From Kitasatospora sp. MAA4 (GTDB taxonomy: Bacteria > Actinomycetota > Actinomycetes > Streptomycetales > Streptomycetaceae), in NCBI RefSeq assembly GCF_029893355.1, contig NZ_JARZAI010000001.1, positions 494,520 to 558,519 of the forward strand: a stretch of 64,000 nt of DNA, written 5' to 3'. This document shows, in pieces, positions 7,019 through 15,737 of the stretch. The notes under the pieces were generated by a model. It saw nothing but the letters and a program-made list of their open reading frames with translations, was not told the origin of the DNA and made no database searches. Every line of letters starts with the position of its first letter. Within the stretch, counting starts at the first letter, position 1. Both the position numbers and the translations under genes were made by a program.

Positions 7019-9405
7019 TGGCACCTCAGATGCGCTCGACCTTCGAGGGGAAGATCCTGCGCGACGTGCTCGCCGACGCCGACGCGGGGTCGGGTCGGAC
7101 CGTCCTGCTGAGCGGTCCACTGGCCGCCGGCAAGACCCGACTGCTCGACGAGTTCGCCGAGTTCGCCGCCGGGCAGGGGGCGCGCGTACTGCGCGCCAGC
7201 TGCCCGCCGGCCGGGCTCACCCTGGCCGGTGTCCGACGCCAGCTGCTCGGCCCGCTCGACACCGCGGGTGACGAGAACGGCGGGAACGGCGTCGAGCAGG
7301 AGATCACGCGGACCGCGCAGGCGATCGTGCGGCTGTCGGCCGCCGCAACCGTCGTGGTCTGCGTGGACGACCTGCGGCACGCCGACCTGGCGACCGCCCG
7401 CCTGCTCACCGAGCTGGCGACCACCGGCGCCGCCTCACCGGTGCTGGTGGTCGCCACCGACCGGGTCAGCTCGCCCTCCCGGACGCACCTGCTGCTGAAC
7501 GAACTCGGCGGCCGGTCCTCCTTCCGGAAGGTCTCACTGACCGGTCTGTCGATCGATCAGCTCCAGGAGTCGGCCGTCGCCGAGTTCGGCATCCGGCCGA
7601 CCGACGACACCGCCAGCTGGATGCTCCGGCTCTCCAACGGCAACCCGCTGATCACCACTGCCCTGCTGCGCGACCTGACCGCGCAGCAGGGCAGTGGCCC
7701 GGCCGGTTGGAGCGCCTCGACCACCGTGGGCCCGGCCTACGCGCAGGCCGTCCTGGACTGCCTGCGCCGGCTCGACCCGGAGGTCCGCGAGATCGCCGAG
7801 GCCATCGCCGTGGTCGGGGACTGCGACCAGCCGCGGCTGATCGCCGAACTCACCCGCGAGGAGTCCGCGGCCGTCGAGGAGGCACGCTACGAGCTGGTGG
7901 CCGCAGGCCTGTTGGCCGACAGCGGCTTCCGCCACCCGGTGGTGCGGGAGGCGGTGCTCGGCGACATACCGCGCCGGCGCCGGGCGCTGCTGAGCCGGCG
8001 GACCGCCTCCGCCCTGCACAAGGACGGGGTACCGGCCGAGCAGGCCGCGCAGTGGCTGGAGTCCTTCCAGCACGGCGAGGTGCCGGCCCAACTGCCCCAG
8101 CGGTTCTCCGGCGAGGAGTTCCGGGTCTCCGGCCGCCGGTTGGAGACCCTGTGGGACGCCCGCGACCTGCTGGGCACCATCGAGGAGGACATCCGCGACC
8201 TCGCCTCCCGCGAGAACCTGCGGATGACCGACCTGGAGTCCGGGAAGCTGCTGGTCGCCTGCGAGTTCCCGGGTCTGCTGCGGCAGGCGGTGGACCAGCG
8301 CGTCCCGCGGCCAAGGATCGACACCGGCTCGGTGCCGGGCGCGCGCTACGCCGCGGCCTGGTCGCTGGCCGGAATCCTGACCGGCCGCACCGAGGCCGCG
8401 CAGAGCCTGCGGCTGGCCGAACAGGCCCTGGAACGCAGCATCTTCACGGACGAGACGGCCCCCGCCGTCCTCGCCGCGATCACCGCGCACCTGCTCAGCG
8501 AGGAGCCGGCCAAGGCCCGCGCCTGGTGCGACCGCTTCCTGCTGGAGGCCCGGGACCGCTACGCCGTGCCGTGGCAGGCCCTGCTGACAGCGCTGCGCGC
8601 GGAGAGCGCGCTGCGCGAGGGCGACCACGCGGGCGCGATCGCCGACGCCAACCGGGCGTTGCGGCTGCTGCCCGCGCAGCTCTGGGGCGTGCGGATCGGC
8701 GGCCCGCTGGGCACCCTGCTGCTCGCGCACACGCTGGCCGGCAGCTCGGCGAAGGCGGCCGTACTGCTGCGCCGCCGGGTGCCCGAGTCGATGTTCGAGA
8801 CCCGCTACGGGCTCGGCTACCTCTACGCACGCGGTCACCACCACCTCGCGGCCGGGGACCACCTGCCGGCGCTGGCCGATTTCCTGCGCTGCGGACGGGT
8901 GCTGGCCGACTGGGGGCTGGACGACGACCGGCGCACGCCCTGGCAGCTGTCGGTCGCGGCGACGTACATGGCGACCGGCGACTACAGCAAGGCGGTGGAG
9001 CGCATCGTCCAGGTGCTGGACCACGGCCGCCACGCCGTCGCCGGAACCACCGACGCCGACAGCCGGTTCGACCGGCACGAGGCGGTGTTCGAGCAGCTGC
9101 GGGCGGCCACCGGCAGCGCCGGGCTGCCCACCGTGCTCGCCACCCTGCTCCGCGAGGGTCCGGCGCGCGGCGGCGAGCCCGCCGATGTGCCGCGCTACAA
9201 GATCTACGACCGCAACACCGTCTGCCTCCAGCAGCTCAGCCCCTCGGAACGGCGGGTCGCCCTGCTGGCGGCCAAGGGCGAGTCCAACCAGAAGATCGCC
9301 CGGGAGCTGTCGGTGACGGTGAGCACCGTCGAGCAGCACCTGACCCGGACCTACCGGAAGCTGCAGCTGGCGGACCGTCAAGAGCTGCGCACACGCCTGG
9401 GCTGA
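7018..9405 (+). CDS. LAL-family (large ATP-binding LuxR) transcriptional regulator
   Basis: This is a 795-residue regulator of the type that activates many modular PKS clusters. The N-terminal ATPase has a Walker A GPLAAGKT at residues 33-40 and a Walker B-like VVVCVDDL near residue 115. A long helical TPR-like middle region follows. The C-terminus carries a LuxR HTH (LSPSERRVALLAAKGESNQK, then IARELSVTVSTVEQHLTRTYRKLQ). ATG 7018 is chosen because it overlaps the stop of the upstream peptide gene; TTG 7009 and ATG 7030 are alternatives. ATP binding probably sets its activity. It is the likely pathway-specific activator of this cluster, perhaps through the TAGGGG repeats. Confidence 0.93.
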   Translation: MAPQMRSTFEGKILRDVLADADAGSGRTVLLSGPLAAGKTRLLDEFAEFAAGQGARVLRASCPPAGLTLAGVRRQLLGPLDTAGDENGGNGVEQEITRTAQAIVRLSAAATVVVCVDDLRHADLATARLLTELATTGAASPVLVVATDRVSSPSRTHLLLNELGGRSSFRKVSLTGLSIDQLQESAVAEFGIRPTDDTASWMLRLSNGNPLITTALLRDLTAQQGSGPAGWSASTTVGPAYAQAVLDCLRRLDPEVREIAEAIAVVGDCDQPRLIAELTREESAAVEEARYELVAAGLLADSGFRHPVVREAVLGDIPRRRRALLSRRTASALHKDGVPAEQAAQWLESFQHGEVPAQLPQRFSGEEFRVSGRRLETLWDARDLLGTIEEDIRDLASRENLRMTDLESGKLLVACEFPGLLRQAVDQRVPRPRIDTGSVPGARYAAAWSLAGILTGRTEAAQSLRLAEQALERSIFTDETAPAVLAAITAHLLSEEPAKARAWCDRFLLEARDRYAVPWQALLTALRAESALREGDHAGAIADANRALRLLPAQLWGVRIGGPLGTLLLAHTLAGSSAKAAVLLRRRVPESMFETRYGLGYLYARGHHHLAAGDHLPALADFLRCGRVLADWGLDDDRRTPWQLSVAATYMATGDYSKAVERIVQVLDHGRHAVAGTTDADSRFDRHEAVFEQLRAATGSAGLPTVLATLLREGPARGGEPADVPRYKIYDRNTVCLQQLSPSERRVALLAAKGESNQKIARELSVTVSTVEQHLTRTYRKLQLADRQELRTRLG

Positions 9406-9464
9406 GCCCGGCCCCGGACAACCACTGACCCGCGCAGAGCAGCGCACAAAGGATGGGGAGCACG

Positions 9465-10226
9465 ATGGATTTCGGACTGAAGGACAAGGTCGTCGTCGTC
9501 ACCGGCGCCACCGGCGGCATCGGCCGCGCGGCGGCGGTGGCCTTCGCGGCGGAGGGCGCGCGGGTGGTGGCCACCTACCACGCCAACCCCAAGGGGGCGC
9601 AGGAGACCGTCCGCCGTGCCGCGGGCGGCGAGGTGATCGCCGAGCAGCTCGACCAGGCCGACCCGGCCTCCGTCACCCGCCTGGTGAAGGCCGTCAAGGA
9701 GCGCTGGGGCGGCATCGACGTCCTGGTCAACAACGCGGTCGCGATGCCCGCCTTCCCCGCCCCCGGCCAGCTCTTCGAGACCGAGCCGCCGGAGAACTTC
9801 GCGCACTCCCTGCAGGCCAACCTGCTGGGCCCCTACCTGCTCAGCCAGGCCGTGGTGGGCTCGATGCGCGCCAAGAAGTGGGGCCGCATCGTCCACGTCT
9901 CCTCCACCTTCGCCGAGGACGGCTTCCCCGGCCGGGTCGCCTACGCCAGCGCCAAGGCCGGCCTGCACGGGCTGACCCGGGTGATGTCCCGCGAGCTCGG
10001 CCGGGCCGGCATCCTCACCAACGCGGTGCTGCCCGGCTTCACCCCGGGCGAGAAGCCGATGTCGCCGGGCCTGCTCAACTACGCCGCCGAGGCGGCGGCC
10101 ACCAAGCGGGTCACCACCCCCGAGGACGTCGCCAACACGATCGTCTTCCTCGGCTCGCAGGCCAACACCAACGTCACCGGTGAACTCGTGCGGGTCGACG
10201 GCCACTTCCTCACGCCGGCGCCCTGA
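9465..10226 (+). CDS. Short-chain dehydrogenase/reductase, FabG-like
   Basis: This is a 253-residue classical SDR. It shows the cofactor loop TGATGGIG (residues 13-20), a variant NNAV in place of NNAG, the catalytic serine in VHVSSTF and the YxxxK pair in YASAK. Such enzymes interconvert ketones and alcohols with NAD(P)H. ATG 9465 is preferred to ATG 9453 because GGGGAG lies 4 bases ahead of it. It is the first gene of an operon with a P450, ferredoxin and exporter, so it probably oxidises or reduces a carbinol or ketone on the polyketide after assembly. Confidence 0.9.
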   Translation: MDFGLKDKVVVVTGATGGIGRAAAVAFAAEGARVVATYHANPKGAQETVRRAAGGEVIAEQLDQADPASVTRLVKAVKERWGGIDVLVNNAVAMPAFPAPGQLFETEPPENFAHSLQANLLGPYLLSQAVVGSMRAKKWGRIVHVSSTFAEDGFPGRVAYASAKAGLHGLTRVMSRELGRAGILTNAVLPGFTPGEKPMSPGLLNYAAEAAATKRVTTPEDVANTIVFLGSQANTNVTGELVRVDGHFLTPAP

Positions 10227-10267
10227 CACCGGCGCTGACCCGGTACACCCCAGAACGGAGACCTCCC

Positions 10268-11488
10268 ATGGCGGAGACGAACGAGAGCGGCGCGCCCGGC
10301 GCCGAGGACGCACTGCCCGAACTGCCGATGACCCGCACCTGCCCCTACCAGCCGCCGGCCGAGTACGAGGACCTGCGGGCCCGCGGACCGGTCACCCGGG
10401 TACGCCAGTTCGACGGCCGCCCGGTCTGGGCGGTGACCGGGCACGCCGAGACCCGCGAACTCATGTCGAACCCGGCGATGTCGGTCAACCGGTTCCACCC
10501 GAACTTCCCGATGCCGATCCCGGCCCTCACCCAGCTGCAGACCCCGCGCTCGGCCGCCATCGGCGCGCTGATCAGGACCGACCCGCCGGAGCACACCAAG
10601 CAGCGGCGCGACATCCTGCCCAGCTTCACGCTCAAGAAGATCGCCGGCATCAAGCCGGAGATCGAGCAGACCGCCGCGAGCCTGCTCACCGACATGATCG
10701 CCAACGGCGACAGCGCCGAGCTGCTGGACGCCTACGTCAAGCCGCTGGTCGCCACCGTGCTCTCGCAGCTGCTCGGCATCCCCTACGAGGACCGCAACTA
10801 CTTCGAGGACCTCACCTACCGCCGCTTCGACCCCGCGCAGGTCGTCGACGCGATGAGCGACCTGACCGACTACCTCGCCAAGCTGCTGGTCGCCAAGGAG
10901 ACCGAGCCCGGCGAGGGGCTGCTGGACGACCTGGTCGTCCAGGTCAAGGACGGCACCCTGGAGCGCGACGAACTGGTCCGCTACGCGCTGGTCCTGGTCA
11001 TCGCCGGCCAGGAGACCACGGCCAACACCATCGCGCTGGGCGTGCTGACGCTGCTGGAGCACCCCGAGCAGCTGGAGGAGCTCAGGGCCGAGCCGGAGCT
11101 GTGGCGCAACGCCGTCGAGGAGCTGCTGCGCTTCCTCTCGCTCACCGGCGGCCTGTCCCGGGTCGCCACCGAGGACATCACGATCGGCGACGCCCAGATC
11201 CGCGCGGACGACGGGATCATCTTCCTCAACCCGGCGGCCAACCGCGACGAGGCCCAGTTCGAGCGCCCCAACGAGCTCGACATCCACCGCAACGTCCGCA
11301 ACCACCTCAGCTTCGGCTTCGGCATCCACCAGTGCATCGGCCAGAACCTGGCCCGGGTGGAGCTCGACGTGGCGCTGCGCACGCTCTTCGAGAAGGTGCC
11401 CGACCTGCGGCTGGCCGTCCCGATGCAGGAGATCCCGGTCAAGCAGGGCCTGGTCTTCGGTCTCGCCGAGCTGCCGGTCGAGTGGTGA
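10268..11488 (+). CDS. Cytochrome P450 (CYP105-like)
   Basis: This is a 406-residue bacterial class I P450. The I-helix oxygen-activation motif is AGQETT, the K-helix ExxR lies in EELLRFLS, and the heme loop FGFGIHQCIG places the thiolate at Cys356. Sequence flavour is that of CYP105, a family of hydroxylases and epoxidases common in Streptomyces secondary metabolism. The ferredoxin gene overlapping its end (GTGA) is the likely electron donor. Site of attack is unknown; the polyene or the allylic positions of the chain are candidates. Confidence 0.95.
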   Translation: MAETNESGAPGAEDALPELPMTRTCPYQPPAEYEDLRARGPVTRVRQFDGRPVWAVTGHAETRELMSNPAMSVNRFHPNFPMPIPALTQLQTPRSAAIGALIRTDPPEHTKQRRDILPSFTLKKIAGIKPEIEQTAASLLTDMIANGDSAELLDAYVKPLVATVLSQLLGIPYEDRNYFEDLTYRRFDPAQVVDAMSDLTDYLAKLLVAKETEPGEGLLDDLVVQVKDGTLERDELVRYALVLVIAGQETTANTIALGVLTLLEHPEQLEELRAEPELWRNAVEELLRFLSLTGGLSRVATEDITIGDAQIRADDGIIFLNPAANRDEAQFERPNELDIHRNVRNHLSFGFGIHQCIGQNLARVELDVALRTLFEKVPDLRLAVPMQEIPVKQGLVFGLAELPVEW

Positions 11489-11709
11489 CGGTCGATCCGA
11501 TGAGCATCCGAATCACGGCGGACACCGCCGTCTGCATCGGCGCGGGCCAGTGCGTGCTGTCCGCGCCCGCCCTCTTCGACCAGGACGACGCCGGAACCGT
11601 GGTGCTGCTGAACGGGCAGCCGGCCGCGGACAGTCTGGAAGCGGTGCGCGAAGCGGCCTACCTGTGCCCCTCGCGGGCCATCACCTACACCGAGACGAGC
11701 CAGCCGTGA
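11485..11709 (+). CDS. 3Fe-4S ferredoxin
   Basis: This small ferredoxin follows the P450 directly. Counting from ATG 11500 it has 69 residues with cysteines at 12, 18 and 56 (CIGAGQC and LCPS); the alanine-type residue in the place of the fourth cysteine indicates a single 3Fe-4S cluster, as in Streptomyces ferredoxins that serve CYP105 enzymes. GTG 11485 overlaps the P450 stop by four bases and would add five residues; ATG 11500 is the alternative start. It transfers electrons from a ferredoxin reductase, not encoded here, to the P450. Confidence 0.93.
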   Translation: MTVDPMSIRITADTAVCIGAGQCVLSAPALFDQDDAGTVVLLNGQPAADSLEAVREAAYLCPSRAITYTETSQP

Positions 11710-13157
11710 CGAACACCGTGACCGACGTCCGCGCCGAGGCGCCCGCTCGGGGACGCGACATGCGCTGGTGGGGGCTGGTGGTCATCTCGCTGGCCCAGCT
11801 GATGGTCTGGCTGGACGCCACCATCGTGGCCGTGGCGCTGCCCTCCGCGCAGAAGGCCGTGGGCCTGACCGACGTCTCCCGGCAGTGGACCGTCACCGCC
11901 TACGCGCTCACCTTCGGCGGCCTGCTGCTGCTCGGCGGGCGGCTGGGCGACGTCCTGGGGCGCAAGCGCTCGCTGATGATCGGCATCACCGGCTTCGCCC
12001 TCGCCTCCGTGGTCGGCGGCGCGGCGACCACCCCGGCGATGCTGATCGGGGCCCGCGCGGCGCAGGGCGTCTTCGCCGCCCTGATCGCCCCCAACACGCT
12101 GTCGCTGATCAGCGCCACCTTCACCGACGCGGCCGAACGGGCCAAGGCGTTCGGCGTCTTCACCGCCATCTCGATGTCGGGCGGTGCCACCGGCCTGATC
12201 CTCGGCGGCGCGCTCACCGACTACGTCGACTGGCGCTGGTGCTTCTACATCAACATCGTCTTCGCCGTCGTCGTGGTGGTCGGCGGATACCTGGCGCTGC
12301 CCGACCCGCCGCGCCAGAGCGGCACCCGGCTCGACGTCCCCGGCGCCGTACTGGCCACCGGCGGCATGCTCGCGCTGATCTACGGGCTGGGCGAGGGCGG
12401 CGCGCGCGGGTGGACCTCCCCGGTCATCCTCGCCTCGCTGGCGGCCGCGGTGGTCCTGCTCGGCTCCTTCCTGGTCGCCCAGCACCGCTCGGCGCAGCCG
12501 CTGCTGCCGCTGCGCGTGCTCGCCAACCGGAACAGCGGCGGCGCGTTCCTCGCGATGGCCGTCTCCGCGTTCTGCATGCTCGGCATGTTCCTCGGCATGA
12601 CCTACCAACTCCAGTCCGTCATGGGGTACTCGCCGCTCAAGGCGGGCCTGGCCTTCCTGGCCTACATCGTCACCGCCGCCGGCTACTCGACCAAGGTCGC
12701 CAGCAAGCTGCTGCTGCGGGTGCGGCCCGGCGTGATGATCGCGGCTGGACTGGGCATCTCGGCGCTCGGCCTGCTCTACCTGACCCAACTCACCCCCAGC
12801 AGCAGCTACTTGACCGGAGTCTTCCCCGCGCTCTTCCTGTTCGGACTGGGTGTCGGCAACGTGGCGGTCCCGGTCTTCCAGACCGCGATGTCGGCCACCG
12901 AGGCCAGGGACGCCGGGATCGTCTCCGCGGTGGTCAGCACCTCGCAGCAGCTGGGCGGTTCGATCGGCACGGCCCTGCTCAACACCATCTCGACCAGCGC
13001 GGCCGCGACCTACCTGGCCGCGCACGTGGGCCGCACCGGCGCGACGCAGGCGGCGGGCGTGCACGGCCTCGCGGTGGCCTGCGCCTGCGGAGCGGTGGTC
13101 GCGCTGGCCGGCGCGGTGGCGGCGGGCACGCTGATCACCGTCGGTCCCAAGAAGTAG
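11706..13157 (+). CDS. MFS drug exporter, DHA2 type (EmrB/QacA family)
   Basis: This is a 483-residue integral membrane protein with about 14 predicted hydrophobic segments. Motif A is present after TMS2 (GGRLGDVLGRKR), and the first helix contains LMVWLDATIVAVALP, the DHA2 motif D1. The family couples proton uptake to export of drugs and metabolites. The GTG start overlaps the ferredoxin TGA (GTGA). It ends the operon, and its location in the cluster suggests export of the final product and self-resistance. Confidence 0.93.
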   Translation: MTNTVTDVRAEAPARGRDMRWWGLVVISLAQLMVWLDATIVAVALPSAQKAVGLTDVSRQWTVTAYALTFGGLLLLGGRLGDVLGRKRSLMIGITGFALASVVGGAATTPAMLIGARAAQGVFAALIAPNTLSLISATFTDAAERAKAFGVFTAISMSGGATGLILGGALTDYVDWRWCFYINIVFAVVVVVGGYLALPDPPRQSGTRLDVPGAVLATGGMLALIYGLGEGGARGWTSPVILASLAAAVVLLGSFLVAQHRSAQPLLPLRVLANRNSGGAFLAMAVSAFCMLGMFLGMTYQLQSVMGYSPLKAGLAFLAYIVTAAGYSTKVASKLLLRVRPGVMIAAGLGISALGLLYLTQLTPSSSYLTGVFPALFLFGLGVGNVAVPVFQTAMSATEARDAGIVSAVVSTSQQLGGSIGTALLNTISTSAAATYLAAHVGRTGATQAAGVHGLAVACACGAVVALAGAVAAGTLITVGPKK

Positions 13158-13176
13158 CACCACCGCCAGACCTTTT

Positions 13177-13193
13177 CTGGGGTTCTTTAGGGG
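13177..13193 (+). promoter_or_regulatory. CTGGGG-N5-TAGGGG direct repeat upstream of the FAD oxidase gene
   Basis: CTGGGG at 13177-13182 and TAGGGG at 13188-13193 are 11 bases apart start to start, one helical turn, and lie 80-96 bases ahead of the ATG at 13273. The same arrangement (TAGGGG-N5-TAGGGG) occurs ahead of the PKS operon at 16951-16967. This is a candidate binding site for the LAL or LuxR-type regulator. Confidence 0.5.
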
Positions 13194-13272
13194 CCTTGTC
13201 GCCGAATATTCCAGGCGAAGCCTCCTAGCATCGTCATTGTTCTTTCCTGCCCATTTCCCAGGGGGATTCAGC

Positions 13273-14922
13273 ATGTCCGTCTACGCCAGAAGAAGCGTGA
13301 TCGCGGGGGCCGGTGCGGCGGTCGCGGCGCTTGCCGTGCCGAATACGGCGGTCGCCGCCGGAAGCGCCGCTCCGAACACCGCGAGCGCTTTCTCCGCCGG
13401 CGGTACGCCCACTCCGCCGGCGGTCACCATCGCGGCGTCGGACCCGCGTTATGTGGACCTTCAGCAGGGGAACTGGAACAAGCTCTACCAGGCGGCTCCG
13501 GAATCCTTCCGGATCGTCCGGAACACCGGCCAGGTGGTCTCCGCCGTCGCCGAGGCCGTGGCGGCCGGCAAGCAGATCGGCGTCCGTTCCGGTGGGCACG
13601 GCCTGGCCGGGCTGGTCGAGGACCCGAGCGTCCAGATGATCATCGACTTCTCCGAGATGCGCGAGGTCGGCTTCGACCCCTGCTACAACGCGTTCAGCAT
13701 CGAGCCGGGCGCCACGCTGGGCCAGATCTACCGCAACCTCGACCTGGGCTGGGGGGTCACCCTCCCCGGCGGCATCTGCCCCGCGGTCGGGGCCGGCGGG
13801 CACATCATCGGCGGCGGCGTCGGTGCGCTCTCCCGGCAGTTCGGCCTGGTGGCCGACCACCTGTACGCGGTCGAGGTGGTGACCGTCGCGGCCGGCGGGC
13901 AGGTCCAGGTCATCCGGGCCACCCGCGAGACCAGCGACCCGAACCGGGACCTGTGGTGGGCCCTGGCCGGCGGTGGCGGCGGCAACTTCGGCATCGTCAC
14001 AAAGTTCTGGATGCGCTCGCCGGGCGCCACCTCCAGCACTCCGTCCGCCGTGCTGCCGACCCGTCCCGGCGCGCTGATGACCGGCCGCGCCATCTGGAAC
14101 TGGGCCGACATGGACCAGGTCTCGTTCGTCCAGGTGCTGAAGAACTTCGGCACCTGGCACGAGCAGAACAGCGCCCCGGGCCAGCCCGGCAACGGGCTCT
14201 ACGCCTCGCTGATCGCTCCCCGCAAGGAGGCCGGGCACGTCCTCGTCTCCGCCCAGGTCGACCCCACCGTCGCGGGCAACCAGCAGCTGCTGACCAACTT
14301 CCTGACCGCGCTCACCACCAACGTCACCCCGTCGGCGATGATCGTCAACACCGGTACCCAGCCGTGGGAGTACACCACGGTCACCACCGAGGACACCGCC
14401 GTCGCGGTCGGCGTCACCGGCCCGCCGCGCTCGCGCACCAAGGGCGCGCTGCTCAACAAGCGCTACACCGACGACCAGGCCGCCACCATCTACGGCTACC
14501 TGACCTCGTCCACCTACTCGTACCCGTCGTCGAGCTTCACCCTCGGCTCCTTCGGCGGCCAGGTCAACGCCGTCTCGTCGAACACCATCGCCTCGGCGCA
14601 CCGCACGGCCGTGATGCTGGGCTCGGTCTTCAGCTGCTGGAGCAACCCGGCCGACGACGCCATGCACCAGACCTGGAACCGGCAGTTCTACCACGACCTG
14701 CACGGCAGCACCGGCGGTGTCCCGGTCCCGAACGACCAGTACGACGGCTGCTTCGTCAACTGGCCCGACACCGACCTGCTGGACCCGGCCTGGAACTCCT
14801 CCGGCGTCCCGTACTCGACGCTCTACTACAAGGACAACTACGCGCGGCTCCAGCAGGTCAAGGCGACCTACGACCCGGGCAACGTCTTCCACCACAAGCT
14901 GTCCGTGCAGCTGCCGAGTTGA
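13273..14922 (+). CDS. BBE-type FAD-dependent oxidase with bicovalent flavin, Tat-exported
   Basis: This is a 549-residue flavoprotein of the FAD_binding_4 plus BBE families. It has a Tat-like signal (ARRSVIAGAGAAVAALAV, then AVAAG). Two residues expected to bind FAD covalently are present: His109 in RSGGHG and Cys169 in GGICPAVG. The 60-residue spacing matches His70/Cys130 of the aclacinomycin oxidoreductase AknOx. The C-terminal NYARLQQVKATYDPGNVF segment is the BBE signature. Such enzymes oxidise alcohols or C-H groups with O2 and form H2O2; TamL of tirandamycin biosynthesis is another family member. Export implies that it acts outside the cytoplasm, perhaps on the product after or during efflux. 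Confidence 0.92.
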   Translation: MSVYARRSVIAGAGAAVAALAVPNTAVAAGSAAPNTASAFSAGGTPTPPAVTIAASDPRYVDLQQGNWNKLYQAAPESFRIVRNTGQVVSAVAEAVAAGKQIGVRSGGHGLAGLVEDPSVQMIIDFSEMREVGFDPCYNAFSIEPGATLGQIYRNLDLGWGVTLPGGICPAVGAGGHIIGGGVGALSRQFGLVADHLYAVEVVTVAAGGQVQVIRATRETSDPNRDLWWALAGGGGGNFGIVTKFWMRSPGATSSTPSAVLPTRPGALMTGRAIWNWADMDQVSFVQVLKNFGTWHEQNSAPGQPGNGLYASLIAPRKEAGHVLVSAQVDPTVAGNQQLLTNFLTALTTNVTPSAMIVNTGTQPWEYTTVTTEDTAVAVGVTGPPRSRTKGALLNKRYTDDQAATIYGYLTSSTYSYPSSSFTLGSFGGQVNAVSSNTIASAHRTAVMLGSVFSCWSNPADDAMHQTWNRQFYHDLHGSTGGVPVPNDQYDGCFVNWPDTDLLDPAWNSSGVPYSTLYYKDNYARLQQVKATYDPGNVFHHKLSVQLPS

Positions 14923-14933
14923 GGCGGGAACCG

Positions 14934-15737
14934 ATGGCCCTCCTCAACGACTCGGTGGTCCTGATCACCGGCGGGGCCGGCGGCATCGGCGCGGCGGCGG
15001 TCCGCAGGTTCGCCGCGCGCGGCAACCAGGTGGTCATCGCCGACCTGGACCGCGACCGCGGCGAGGCGCTCGCCGCCGAGACGGGCGCGTACTTCGTCCG
15101 GACCGACGTGCGCGATCTCGCGGAGAACGAGGCCGCGGTCGCCGCCGCCGTGGAGCGGTTCGGCCGGCTCGACGTCGTCCACCTGAACGCCGGCACCATC
15201 GCGAGCACCTCGATCGGGGAGTCCTTCGCGCCGGACCGCTACCGGCACCTGATGGGCGTCAACCTGGACTCGGTGGTCTACGGCGTGCAGGCCGCGCACG
15301 GTCCGCTGAAGGCCGCGGGCGGCGGACGAATCGTCGTCACCGCCAGCGCCACCGGGATGCGGCCCTCGTACGAGGTCTTCTACGCCGCCAGCAAGCACGC
15401 GGTCGTCGGCCTGGTGCGCTCGCTGGGGCCGCTGCTGGAGGCCGAGGGCATCCGCATCAACGCGCTCTGCCCCGGCCTGGTCGACACGCCGCTGATCGCC
15501 GACCGGATGGCCGAACTCAACCGCGCCGGGATGGCCGTCTCGGACCCCGAGAGCGTCGTGGACGCCCTGGAGACCGTGCTGGCCGACCCGCGCACCGGGC
15601 TGGCCTGGCTGGTGATGGCCGACCGCCCGCTCGCGCCGTTCGAGTTCGCGGACCTGCCGGTGGCGCGGGAGAAGAACCTGCTCTTCGAGAACGGCGGGGT
15701 CAGAGCCGTCCAGATCCCGGAAGGGAACCAGCCATGA
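14934..15737 (+). CDS. Short-chain dehydrogenase/reductase
   Basis: This is a 267-residue classical SDR. It has the cofactor loop TGGAGGIG near the N-terminus, LNAG (the NNAG position), a catalytic serine in VVTASAT and YAASK as the YxxxK pair. An acidic residue follows strand 2 (VIADLDRDRG), which favours NAD over NADP. It begins 11 bases after the FAD oxidase and its stop overlaps the next start (ATGA). It probably acts together with the adjacent zinc dehydrogenase in adjusting oxidation state of a hydroxyl or ketone placed by the P450s or left by the PKS. Confidence 0.9.
   Translation: MALLNDSVVLITGGAGGIGAAAVRRFAARGNQVVIADLDRDRGEALAAETGAYFVRTDVRDLAENEAAVAAAVERFGRLDVVHLNAGTIASTSIGESFAPDRYRHLMGVNLDSVVYGVQAAHGPLKAAGGGRIVVTASATGMRPSYEVFYAASKHAVVGLVRSLGPLLEAEGIRINALCPGLVDTPLIADRMAELNRAGMAVSDPESVVDALETVLADPRTGLAWLVMADRPLAPFEFADLPVAREKNLLFENGGVRAVQIPEGNQP

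Noticed and set aside
10180..11709. Long frame overlapping the P450 and containing the ferredoxin
   Set aside because: Only the last 69-74 residues are real (ferredoxin); the rest is the shifted frame of the P450.
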